This document shows positions 1 to 11,150 of a stretch of DNA of 54,243 nucleotides, piece by piece. A program made the translations under genes and the position numbers. The notes under the pieces were generated by a model that saw nothing but the letters and a program-made list of their open reading frames with translations, searched no databases and was not told the DNA's origin. The DNA is from Boothiomyces macroporosus (lineage: Eukaryota; Chytridiomycota; Chytridiomycetes; Rhizophydiales; Terramycetaceae): assembly GCA_027604185.1 (NCBI GenBank), contig JADGKB010000098.1, positions 1 to 54,243 of the forward strand, written 5' to 3'. Each line of letters opens with the position of its first letter. Position 1 is the first letter of the stretch.

Positions 1-151
1 TCGATTTCATGGTGAATGCGTTTCTGTGATTTGCAAGATCACCAACTTGATAAAAGACCCTTGTCTTCCTAATATTCTTGTTTATTCCATTTTATTTATT
101 ATCAACCTCTCTCCAAAATTTTATTAATATTAATAACTTTCTCAAAAAAGA

Positions 152-946
152 ATGGACGAAATACTCAATAAGCTCAACCAACTCACAGAAGAAGAAAAGA
201 ATCAGCTCTCAGACAAACAAAAGAAAGCTCTCAAAGCTCTTATTGGCTCCAAACCTTCGGTTCCATTCTCCTCTGCCACTCTTGACCACTGTATTAGAAA
301 AGATGGTTTGAATTTAAACATTGACTATGTCTCGATTGATGCTCCTTCGCTACATATCCCTGCTGCTGTTCCTACTCCAGTTGCAAGTGATTTCTTGTGC
401 GAAACCTTGCACAGAATCAAGAGTGTTTGGGTATTAGACAACGAAAAAGCTTGCCGAATTTTTATTGATGCTATTCTAACTGAGGTCTTATTGAGTGAGG
501 CTAATAAAGACTTGGGGTTTTGTGGAGTTAAGAAGGGACGGGATTCGGTTACACTGGTGATGTGGATTATATGTTTGGGTCTTCAAAAACCAAATCGGTG
601 GATAACATGGACTCCTTTCTTCTGGTAGTGGAAGCAAAAAAGGGATGGCCTGATAGCGCAGTCCCACAAGTCCTTTGCGAAGCTGGTTGTTTACTCAGAA
701 AACGACTGGCAGCTGGGAAGAACACTCCTGTGTTTGCTGTGCTTACAAATGGGCTTCTATTTCGCTTCTTTGCTATTGATATAGATGGTGTTGTGTATGC
801 TTCTGATATCGAAACTCAAAGTCGGAAAGGATGGTACATACAATTCAAGCTCTTCTTTGTCTGAAATCCTTCGTTGGTTTGCTTGGTTTATGACTGCCAT
901 CAAATCTGTTTCTCCCAGAGCATCCAGCAAAGATTTGAAAAATTGA
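152..946 (+). pseudogene. Frameshifted PD-(D/E)XK nuclease-like protein
   Basis: Three reading-frame pieces make one recognisable protein: 152 to about 525 in one frame, about 532 to 815 in the next, and about 818 to 946 back in the first. The first piece is Lys/Glu-rich at its start (residues 5-30). The middle piece contains GDVDYMFG followed after about 20 residues by LLVVEAKKGW, which fits the D...ExK core of restriction-like nucleases seen in fungal and oomycete effector-type genes. No GT-AG interval of the size used elsewhere here restores the frame at either junction, so I read two compensating indels. Family assignment is inference from the short core; the breaks are seen directly. Confidence 0.45.
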
Positions 947-1263
947 TGATTCCCTTTCTCAACTCAAGTTGCTTTGGACCAATGTATCCAATCTCAAGCA
1001 AGAGAATTAAAACCCGTCAGTAATAAATAATATTAAACCACATGCATTTTAAAGATATCAAACAAGCATAATTATATTTAAATTCTATTGATGCAACAAC
1101 AAGACCTCCATTAAACCCATATTCAAGCGCTCGTACAAGTAAAAGTAGAGTAATAGACAGTAAAACTTGCCTTGGAAAAGTCAAGACTAATATTTTGGAA
1201 GTTGTCAGTAAAACTAAAGTCCCGATTCTAGAATGAGGAGAATTTCCTAATTAGAAAGTAAAA
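947..1263. other. Intergenic region upstream of the PAN/tectonin receptor gene
   Basis: A 317-bp AT-rich spacer between the frameshifted relic and the ATG at 1264. It must hold the promoter of the receptor gene. I see no ORF, tRNA or clear repeat in it. Confidence 0.4.
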
Positions 1264-4200
1264 ATGTTGATTCCATACCTACTGGGACAACTATTCCTAT
1301 TGGCTGTATTGGCAGAGAGTATACCGTACATACCATATGGGTATTTGTTGCTAACAAATAGCTTAGTTCCAGGAAATTGTACAGTGGTAATCGATTGTGG
1401 TGAAATGTACTTTCCAAGACAAATCACAGTCTCTGAGGATGAATCCGTTGTAACTGGAATTGACTTGAATGGGTATCCCTTAATAGTCCAGCAGGGTGCC
1501 AATTATGTTCTATCACAGACATTAATGAAGAGAATGACGACTTGCACTTCAAACCAAATAGCTGCATTGGATTACCAAGGAAGAATATACTTTTTATTAA
1601 TGCAGCCATTCGAGTGGATATATTTGCAAACAAATATAACGGTAATAGATATCGACTGCGAATCAGAAAACATTTGGGTTATTGATGAACATAGAGACTT
1701 GAGAAAGTGGGAAAATAACAATTGGAATATTAAAGGTAGTGGGTTTGATTCTGTATTTGTTGGGAACGGTACAGTGTGGGCACTATCCTCTGGAATCCCT
1801 TTTACACTCAATCAAACAGACTCTAGCTGGACTAGAGTAAATGGATTAGACAATATCAAGGAAGTTGCAATAAGTTCAACAGCTGTTATTGCTAGAAACA
1901 TAATGGGAGAATTGTTTTATTACAAAGAAAGCTGGAAGAAGCTGGATGGTTATTGGACTGGGTTGGATGTGGGAGCAACAAACATGTTTGTAACTACTGC
2001 CAACGGCCATGTGTTTACACTATCTTTAGAATACGCGAGCACTCTTTCTGTTCCAAGTGACAATATTGACAATCAAAAGAATGGCTGGACTGATTTGCCT
2101 TTTAACTTCACGATTATATCAGTAGCTAAAGACCAAACCTTATTTTGCGGACTAGATCCATCTGGAGCAGCATTTTCTGTTGATTTACAAACGAATAAGA
2201 TAGAAAAGATGGGAGATATTGAACTGCTCGATATTGTATCTTGCAGCATCTATGCAAAATATAAATACTGGGCTGTAGACAAAAAAGGATTTGGATATTA
2301 TTGGGATCAAGGAGAATGGGTTTTGCAAAAGAACATTCAGAGCTTAAAACAAATGGATTGCGATCAAACAAATGTTGTCGCTTTAACTGTACTAGGAAGC
2401 ACATTTTCTTTTAGCTTTGAAACAGGAAACTGGTCTGAATTTGGTGAATATGGATTTGACAAGATTGTCGTGTCTGCTGGGACTTACTCTGGGTTGAGAA
2501 ATGGTATACTGTACAACTATGTTAATTCTAAATGGTATACAGACTACTATAATATCCTGGATTTCCAAAAAAGTGTTACAGGAACAGTGATAATTAGTGA
2601 TGACCATCAAATCTACCAATCCACCACCTCAACTTATCGAGATCAGCACTGGCAATTCACTCTTGGAAACTTGACTAGGGTTTCTATTGCAAGTGATACG
2701 ATATTTGGGGTAGACATTTATGGAAAAGTATGGAAGAAAAAAGTGTACCCTTCACTTGATGTCCAGATGCAACAGTATGGGTGGAAAAGGTTATCAACAA
2801 AAGAAGCTTACTTTACAGCGGTAGCAGTTTCAGCGGATGACTCCATTGTAATAGGTACAAATTATGGTGGATCTGCATTCTTGTATGACAAGACAAAAGA
2901 TGAATATGTATTATTGGGCAATCAAACATTTAAGCAAATTTCTGCTTGTGGAATTGGGGCACCTTTTATTGCAGCCGGTGTAGATTCCTTTGGAAACTTT
3001 TCTGTTTGGGCTTCAAACAAGTGGGAAACATTTGCAAAGAATATAAATCAGGTTGACTGCAATGAACGTGGAATTTGGGCTATAAATTCGGATGGAGCAG
3101 TAGTTCACTACGATTTTTTGGCTGAAAGCTGGATCACTTTACCAAACGAAACATATGCCAATGCATTTGAAATAGATATTCCGGTGCACTTTAGTTATGT
3201 CACAGCAGTCGGAAATGATATCTATGCCCTGGTCAGATATGAAGATACTCTAGAGCCGTCCGCAATAGTGTATTTTGATGACAAGCAATGGAAATATGTG
3301 TATTTTCCGTACGAACCTCCACTTGCGAGTAGTTACTTGAGCATTTCTTCAAAATTGGGTGTCACATCTGCTTCTTTCTACCCAAATTTGACACTGTTTA
3401 ATCGCACTACTCTTCCTGGACAGTACAATTATGCCAGTGTCTCTGATAACATTTTATACTCTGTCGATTTGACTGGTAATCTCTGGATTCAACCAATCAA
3501 CATTCCTGGTCCATTTCCAACTCCACAGTTTGACCCTAGTATTATCAAGTTGGTAAGGTTTCAAACCGATGATGGCTGTTTGAACGAGTGGGTACTTGGA
3601 GATTGCGGGAAGCCCAGCAAGATCAAAATCACACCAGCAACGGAACAATCCTACTATTCATTATTTACCATAGAGTACACATGGGATAATGTAACTGACA
3701 ACTAACAATAGCAATGTGCAGTAACAACAATTGTTGGAAACATTGATGTGTCGCCCTGTATGAATTTTCCAGATATGCTGCCATTGAAACCAAGTATGCT
3801 GTGGACAGTTATCGACTATCAAGGTTATGTGTTGTTGCAGAATTACGAGCACAATCTGTGTATCTTGGAGTACACTATGCGTCCTTGCATTCCAATTTTT
3901 AAAAGAACTGTGTTTTATAGAGACGCATTTGCTTCACTTCCTGCTACAAAGGATATTGTGGTAAAAGATTTCAAGTTCAAGAGCAATGGATTTACAGGAC
4001 AGGCACCTTTTTGCCAATGGATTGGCCCAGAGGAGCACCGTATACAGGTAGATGCCAGTTTCGAATATGAATGCTTATCCAAGTGTAATGAATACGCCAG
4101 AAATCCTAATGTAACCTGCACAGCATACAATTTTGATTTTAACTTACGAAAATGTTACTTTTATGGCGATTCAGTTCAATTGCTTTATCTTACTAGCAGC

Positions 4201-7183
4201 AAATTTAGCAATTGCGGGTAAACTTTGAAATAACCTAGATTTATTCTGAATATTATGGATTCGCTTGATAACATAGAAACTGCAACCTCGTACAGCCTTT
4301 TCTTGCTATCCGACTTTTCAGGAATGCTAAAAACAACAACAATTAATGATGTTACGATTGCAAATGCATGCCAAGTTCAAGGTGCACCATTCGCCAACTC
4401 TACTGGCTTAAATTGTGTTGACCAATGTAAAAGCGACCCCAAGTGCGCTTCATTTGATTTTTACGAGAATATCTGCTTCCTCTATGATCACCAACTTGGA
4501 GAAACATCCATAATCCGAGCAGCAGAAAATAGCACTCAATGTGGATTCGTCAATTCTAGAAATCTGGGATGTGAAGCAGTAAACAACATTACAGTTTGTA
4601 CAATGGACACGGAGCCTAAAATGTTGAGCTACAACTCTTATCTATTGGCTAGCAGAAATATTGTCAAGGACTTTCCACTGGTAGAAGGAAATTGTACATT
4701 TTTGGCCGTTGAACCTTATACATCCTTCAAGAATTCAACAGATTGCTCAAAATACTGTGTAGTTGATGATGACTGCACTAGTTTTCTATGGGATCCCAAC
4801 ACCACGACTTGCTCATTATTCCAAAATCAGTTGGAATTCAACAACGTTTATCCAACAGATTCAAAATCATGCGGATTTCTGCTTGCTCGTAATCCTGATT
4901 GTGCAGTGATTGATTCATCTATCGTATGTAAACGCTCTACAATCAGCTCCCCTTTGAATATACCAAAAGTATTGAATTATCAAAACAAGGTATTTGAACA
5001 GCAATTCTCCTTCAACTACCTGGCGAAATACTGTATGATTGCTGGAGAGAGCGACTGGCACACATTCAACACTACATACTATGATCTTTGTTTGAATCTT
5101 TGTGATAAAAATCCTGGATGTACAGCATTTTCCTACAACATGTATACTTACAGATGTGACCTTTTCAGTCTTCCCTTACAGTATCTTCAGATGTTGGAAT
5201 CAGCAAACACCTATTGTGGATTTTCAATTTTCAGGAATTCTGATTGTGCACTTGACAAAAACACTTTTTCTTGTCCTACGTTTACTTTGCCAACAAAGAT
5301 ATCAGTTAGTGCCAATCTTTACTTGGAATCACCATCGGAGTTGTACTCTGGAAGTTGCAATCTAATTGGTGTAGGATATAGACACCTCGAATACTTTTCA
5401 TATGAGCACTGTTCTCGATATTGCTCTGCAGATGATGACTGTTTGTCATTCGAATGGGATCCTTTGGATAAATGCGTATTTTTCAATTCATCCCTATCAT
5501 TATCTTCATTTTCCATTGATCCGGTGAAAAAATGCGGGTAACTTAAACTAACTTTGATTTATATACAAGAGGGCTCCAAACTGTTTCGTTGCTTCAGATT
5601 CCCTGATTTGCAACACGTAAAGCATTTTTAATCTAGATCCCCAAACAGATATTTGTCGTACAATGTTACTTTAAACGGCTTACCTTTAAATACTTTTCAA
5701 TTAGCCATTCAAGATGATACAGTTTATTTTAGCGGGTGTCGATATTATGCTGATTATTTGCTAAAGTTTTACTTTACAAAATGGGAAGAATGCCAATATC
5801 TCTGTGAATCAACAAAAGGCTGTTTATCATTTAGCTGGGCACCATACGGAAATTGCTGGTTGTTTCAAGATTCGTTTGAAATGTTGATTCCAGTAAACAC
5901 ACATGATGAATGGAAATGCGGGTAATTACTGTGTAACTTAGCTTTATTGCCACTAGGAACTCTGACCATTGTCAGTTTCAAGCAAGTTCGTTAAACTGCA
6001 CCACTCCGTAAGTATTAGTTGATATAGATTTTCTCCAACCAGGAATATAACGATTCAAATTAATGGGACAAAAACAACTGTTCAAGTAAACAATTCACAA
6101 ACTACTTTTGGTCCCAACACCCCACAACTGTTCAATTTTAATTCCAATAATTTTGAAAACTCGTCATTGGGAGTAGCTAATCTTGATTCTTCTATTAGCA
6201 CTAATCAAGAACCCCAGGACCTTTCTCCAACTTTAATCTCCACCAAACCCAAGCCAACAAGTTCACCAACAAAGCCAAATTTTGGCAATGCAGAAAACCA
6301 CCAAATCGTTTATATTATAGCTGGTACATGCTTTGCGATTATTATCGTTGTGTGTGCAATGTTTGCGATCAATGCAAGAAAAAAAGTCAACGGAATCGAG
6401 GATGATCCAGTATTTGTATTATACCCAGGATTGTCTATGGATACCACCTTTGATCATACAAAGAGTGGTAATTTAAAGTTTGCGTCGAGAAAAGCTGCAA
6501 TTGCGCCAACTAATCAAAGTATGATGCTTCAGTTTAATGAAATCAACAACAAACTTGGAATTATTCCAATAGACAGCTATGTGTGGAAAGGGGAAACGAT
6601 ATACATTTTTTCTGATATAGAAGGATTGCCAATATTTGAAGAGTTGGCCATACGATTTTTGTTTCCGTTGGGAACCTTTACAAGTGAGCTAGATGTCAAA
6701 GAACTTGGGATTAAAGTAGGTGATAGGATAGAAATAGCAAATTACATCTCGGCGGATTACTTTGTTACTAGTGATACTGAAAAGCCGCTTATTCAAAGAA
6801 TCTTTAACAAAAAGAAAAGGTACCCAATTTCACTAATTCCAACAACCAATTTCCCCAAACTGGTGTTCAACATCCTCCAAACCAGAGATGCAAGGAGCAA
6901 ACTGTTGGATAAAATAGTTGCTACATATCCGTCAAATGTTAGAGTCAATTATCTGGACACATGGACGAATTTGAATCCTGATGAATATACCAGGGATGGA
7001 ATTTGGAATTCGATTCTGGAAGACAAGAGTATTCTTATTCATGCTGATGCTGATAATACAGTGTTGATTACAGATTATTTGCAGCGTATCGGGGATAATA
7101 CCTGGACCTACTTTGATAAACATCTGATTACAAGACCTTTTGATGATACCACCATAAAAGAGTACACCCCATTCGAGAAATAA
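1264..7183 (+). CDS. Large type I membrane protein: tectonin-like propeller, six PAN/Apple modules, TM, cytosolic tail
   Basis: Six introns (3691-3711, 4218-4238, 5538-5556, 5617-5636, 5922-5941, 6008-6027) give one 1932-residue frame. It starts with a signal peptide (LLGQLFLLAVLAES), then about 780 residues of repeated Trp/Gly-rich blades with phrases like GVDIYGKVWKK and AVDKKGFGYYW, typical of tectonin or WD-like propellers. Six Cys-rich PAN/Apple modules follow (about 815-1560), each with a CxxxC pair, a C(T/L)SF(x)WD-like strand and a closing CGF...R. Next come a Ser/Thr/Pro-rich stalk, one membrane helix (about 1640-1665) and a 265-residue cytosolic region I do not recognise. PAN modules bind proteins or sugars, so a surface adhesin or receptor is the likely role (inference). 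Intron 5538-5556 ends in TG. Introns sit at the ends of modules 1, 5 and 6 at the same codon position. Confidence 0.82.
5538..5556 (+). other. Non-canonical GT-TG intron in the PAN receptor gene
   Basis: A 19-nt interval starting GTAACTTAAA and ending CTAACTTTG. Removing it gives CGFIYKRAPNC, matching the CGF...R closing motif of the other modules (CGFSIFRN, CGFLLARN, CGFIATRN). The nearest AG that keeps frame ends at 5571 (34 nt) and deletes that motif. Confidence 0.65.
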
Positions 7184-7188
7184 AGTAT

Positions 7189-7710
7189 TTATTGTCTGTT
7201 TATGAAACCAACTACTTTTTTGATAGATGGCTCGTCAGTAGGAATGATATGGCCACCTGGATGGCTAGTGTATTCCCCATCAAAGCCTTTCAATAGGTTC
7301 TCGCCCGCATCCTTTTCCCCAACGATATTGAAAAAGCTGCCATTGAATTGGACTTTTGCTAAATCTTCTTTGAACGCAACCTGAGGAAATGTAGAAATAA
7401 ATGTAACAGCCCATTGCGGTTGGGGATTCAAGTATGGTACAGTTAGCATTGTAGCAACTGATCCCCACGACATACCCATCACTCCTACAAAGCTATCATC
7501 CCAGATTTCATTCACAGCATCTACAGTCACTTTGTATCCGTCTTTGTTGAACCAGTAGTAACTGTTTGGCTTTTCTCTGGTAACGGGGGCATTGAAAAAC
7601 ACGAATTCGTATTGGGGACACTGATTGATTATTGGCAACAGCCACTCTTTGAACATATCCTTGTTGCTGCTACCTCCATGGAAACATAGAACTTTTTTAC
7701 TCTTGGTCAT
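7189..7710 (-). CDS. FSH-family serine hydrolase (alpha/beta hydrolase)
   Basis: A 173-residue single-exon protein of the FSH1/ovarian-cancer-gene-2-like alpha/beta hydrolase family. Seen: an N-terminal strand KVLCFHGGSSN with the HGG oxyanion region, a nucleophile elbow GMSWGSVA (Ser about residue 92), a late Asp segment (GEKDAGENLL) and the catalytic His in the SHPGGH strand. I start at the ATG giving MTKSKKVLCFHG, since the seven residues upstream have no counterpart in the family. It is at the short end of the usual 200-240 residues. A broken second copy lies at 14356-14859. Substrates of this family are poorly known; a small cytosolic esterase or thioesterase is likely. Confidence 0.8.
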   Translation of the reverse strand: MTKSKKVLCFHGGSSNKDMFKEWLLPIINQCPQYEFVFFNAPVTREKPNSYYWFNKDGYKVTVDAVNEIWDDSFVGVMGMSWGSVATMLTVPYLNPQPQWAVTFISTFPQVAFKEDLAKVQFNGSFFNIVGEKDAGENLLKGFDGEYTSHPGGHIIPTDEPSIKKVVGFINRQ

Positions 7711-7791
7711 TTGCCAGAAATTTTGAAACAATTTTGGATTGGTACAAACAAGGACTGGATTGGAAATATTTTATTCCAAGAATTTAACGTT

Positions 7792-9296
7792 CTAAAAAGG
7801 TCCAATTGATACATCTTTGTCAGAAAAACTCTTGCTGCAGTTCAAGGAATTCACCCCACAGTTTGGAATAGGATTTCTCCTTGTAGATGCAGTTGAAACC
7901 GCTGATCCAAGTGGAAACGTTGCTTGACAATTCGACCAATTGAAAAAGGTACACACTTGCTTTGAAATGGTATTTGGATCTGGATATGCTGCATATTGCG
8001 GTTGCGGTTGTTTTTGAATCGCCCAAATCATAATGCCACCTGCGTTCTGGGATGAAATGAAACCGAGCAAGTATTTCAATTCTTCAATCGTCAAACAGTG
8101 GCCCAAGTGACATGGAGTAGAAGGTTGGTCTGCTGGAAACCCCTCCATTGGAGGTTCAATCCCAACCAAAATTGGACCAGAAAAGTATTGTTTATAAGCC
8201 AGCAAGGCAGTAGTAGGATCAAAGAATCCAACGTTCACATTATTATTGTTTGGGTTGACAGCATATGTTCTTGTTGCGGGATTCCAATACGTATTTGCAT
8301 CATAGGACATTACATTCAGCCAATCTAGTTTGTTTCCTGACGCCTTCAACATTCCCAAGGACATGCCACCGTTCCACCATAAACCACCCCATCCTGGAGC
8401 CTAAAATTAGCTATTAGTTACCATGTGAACGTTATCGTAAATGCCTTCCCCATACGCACCATAACCATGCACTGCACTACTCAATAGGTACGGCTTTGGA
8501 AAAGCAGATCGAAATTGGTTAATTATATTAATGTATTGCGGATCAGCTCCACATGTTTGGGTAAGATTTGTTCCTGGTGGTACCCAGGAACCACCGCCAT
8601 TGGAAGGTTGGCAATTAGCTGCAGAGCTCATGGAAGATGGATATCCATTCGTTTCAAAATCTATATCTACACCGTCTAGTCCAAAGTCATCAACAAAATC
8701 CTTAAGGTTTTGCAAACTTTGGGAATATTGTGCTGGGCTGTATCTGGTATCTTTTGGATCAAACACTGCCCAACTTGTCTTAGAGGGTGAGATCCCACCA
8801 GCCTTGCAAGTAGAGTCGCCATCGACTATTGTCAAAATTAGTTACCTGAATAGCACCACCCACCAGCTGAAACTAGTACTCTTGTACCTCTTGACCGAAG
8901 AATTGCTATTCCATTCTTTAAATTCGCACTTGCAGATGGAAGGAAATCGAACCCAGTTTGAGATATATCCATCGAGCCTTTGGTATACTTGAAATTGGGG
9001 TTGACGAACGAGAGAATCACAATATTGTAATAAGTAGGCACTAGGCACAGATTGGAGGCAGTTGGGTCAGACCAGGATTCATAGTAGCCAACATACATTG
9101 CACCAGTTGGTCTAGCGTTTGGAGTTGGCGGGATTACCCCAAGCATAGGGCAAGATGAAGCAGTGACATTTGTGGAATTAATCCCGAGTTGTTTTGATTG
9201 ATCGATGGTTGCTGCATCAGTACCATAAATTAAATACACAGCTACAAGTAGGTGCCAAATAGTGAACGAGCCTGGAAACATTGTTGGTTGATTCAA
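7792..9296 (-). CDS. Secreted GH18 chitinase
   Basis: Two introns (8826-8845, 20 nt; 8401-8421, 21 nt) give 487 residues. The start at 9296 carries a hydrophobic leader (FTIWHLLVAVYLIYGTDAA). Signature GH18 elements are visible: the RVLVSAGGW strand, split just downstream by intron 1, and the catalytic DGVDIDFE motif near residue 200, which matches DxxDxDxE with the proton-donor Glu. Later come a VMSYDAN strand and an IMIWAIQ strand, as expected for the TIM barrel. It should hydrolyse chitin outside the cell or in the wall, for wall remodelling or digestion of chitinous prey or host. It is transcribed away from the GH45-like gene at 9667 across a 370-bp spacer. Confidence 0.9.
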
Positions 9297-9666
9297 GGGA
9301 GAAGATCATCGACCGATTGAGCTGCTTTTAAGTCATTCGTTCCATTTGTGCATTGTTTTTGGAAAACCACCTGATGCGATAAGGGATTTATCAATGCTGC
9401 GTTAGTTTTTGATAGTTGGTTGTGTAATAGATTGATTGACACTGTTTATTCGCGATTTTTAATGAGATTTGAATTGATTGTGGTTGATTGGTGCATAAAA
9501 CAACCTTGATACTCTTTAGATTTCAAAAATAAACCTCTGTGGGCTAATCTGATTGTGCGTTTACTTTTTTCCTTAAAAGTGCACTTAAGGAGTTTTCCAC
9601 GGTAATAGTTTCTCTTAAAAAGGCCATCAATGAGTAGATTCTGGTATCTTACATAACAATACATAA
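9297..9666. promoter_or_regulatory. Divergent promoter region between chitinase and GH45-like gene
   Basis: A 370-bp AT-rich region between the divergent starts at 9296 and 9667, so both secreted-enzyme genes must be driven from it. I see no ORF of note and cannot point to a specific operator. Confidence 0.4.
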
Positions 9667-10973
9667 ATGACTGCCTGCAAACATGTCTTTAATAGCGTTT
9701 CTTGCAAGTTCTTAAAACTTTCTAACATCAGTGCACAGACCAAGAAACACTTTGTGCTTTGTCTTACATGGATAACCTTGCTTTCGAATGGCAGTGTAAT
9801 GGCCGCAGCATTGACCAAGAATGAATTGAATCAGCATGACCCTATCCAAGGACATCAAAGCACCCTCAATATCTCAAACAATGCAGATAGCTGCGGGTAC
9901 CAGAATCAAGGAAAACTGCTCCAAGTAAAACCCAATGTTACTATATGTATGCCAAAGACCATTTGTACAGCTGAAACTTGTCCACCGGGATTAGGAAACT
10001 GTGTCAACAATCAGTGTGTATTTACTGGCGGGTACTTGGGAATTCAATCTGATCCAAATCCTTGGTCAACCTACTATTGCACTTTGGCAAAAGGAGGTAC
10101 TTTCTACTAAACAAAGACTGCGATGGAGTTTCCCAAGTTGAAAAGCCAGTTGTAACTGCTTCCAAAGTTGCCAAAATGATGGGACTTGCGCTATGCCCAG
10201 ATTCTCCTGATCCAAAGAAAAAGTGTGTTGGTATTGCTGCTTCTTCAGCAATGATTGTTGGTAACAGTCAAGAGGCCAGGTACATCAACGGAAATTCTGT
10301 AGGAAATGCATGGGGATTAGGAATGAGTGAAGCATCAAACATTTGCTACGAGCTGACTGGGCCTAGTGGTGCTCAAGTTGTTGTTGCTTTGACTGATAGG
10401 TACCATTTGTTTAATCAGATGTGGAGGATACTGCAAATGTAATGGTTCTGGAATTCAGGAGTGTGGGTAAGCTTCATCTTTAATCTGACCTTGTGTAAAT
10501 GCCATCAATTTGCCAATATCTAATGGGTTGAATCCTAATCTAGCACCAAACTGCCCTTGTGTTGGGTCTGCTGGTTCCTTGTTCAGTAGTTGCTGTGGAA
10601 ATAACTGCGGGGTTCCGATAGTCGCCGATTGTGACTGGTGCGCTTCCAATAATCACCGTATCACCGTACTAATTTAGCTCATTTTGATTTAGACTCAAAC
10701 GCGTGGAATACTGTTTGTTTTGGCAACACAGTTTCTGGCAGCTGTCAACTAGAATCAGTGAAGCCAGTTTCTTGTCCCTTGAATGTAAACTGGCCACCGA
10801 GTGCAACTGGTGGCTCAAATCCTCCATGTGCATCCAATTCCTTTCAATGTGGAGGTGTTTCACCAGATCCCAATAATCAACCATTGGTTCCAGGTAGTTC
10901 GAGTATTGACAAAGGTACCTCTTGTTGCTGTTTCTATGGCAAAAAACCTCTGGAAAACCATCAGTGTGCCTGA
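9667..10973 (+). CDS. Secreted GH45/expansin-like cysteine-rich protein
   Basis: Four introns (10097-10116, 10400-10418, 10467-10487, 10658-10677) give 408 residues. A hydrophobic stretch (HFVLCLTWITLLSNGSVMAA) is the likely signal; the start could also be the later ATG at 9802. A Cys-rich linker (about 70-125) precedes a double-psi barrel: STYYCTLAKGDC, CYELTGPSGAQVVVALTDRCGGYCKC, ECGPCVN and DWCASNNHPHFDLD. These fit the GH45 endoglucanase/expansin superfamily, where the Asp of the HFDL strand and an early Tyr/Asp shape the active site. The likely role is loosening or cutting beta-glucan polymers of algal or plant walls (inference). The third intron ends in TG; without that choice the conserved CVN segment is lost. 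Confidence 0.65.
10467..10487 (+). other. Second non-canonical GT-TG intron (GH45-like gene)
   Basis: A 21-nt interval beginning GTAAGCTTC and ending TTTAATCTG. Removing it joins ECG to PCVNAINLP in frame, with cysteines spaced as in the barrel family. No AG occurs near enough downstream to act as the 3' site without deleting this segment. The rest of the interval looks like the AG introns around it, with a TTAATC branch-like motif at the same distance. Confidence 0.65.
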
Positions 10974-11150
10974 AACAATAAACGACTTGTAATTATATCA
11001 AGTAAAGGTATATCATTACAATTGCCAAGTTGAATCTGCAGAATTCCCCGACATCGGTCCTGCTTACACCTATCCAAGTGAATATTAAAGACAAGTTTCT
11101 ATTCAATCTGTTGAATACCTAATTAAACGAATCATCAATATCCAAAGTAT

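Noticed and set aside
5538..5571. 34-nt GT-AG intron instead of the 19-nt GT-TG intron
   Set aside because: It keeps frame but removes the FIYKR segment that every comparable PAN module end possesses, and its length is outside the 18-22-nt range.
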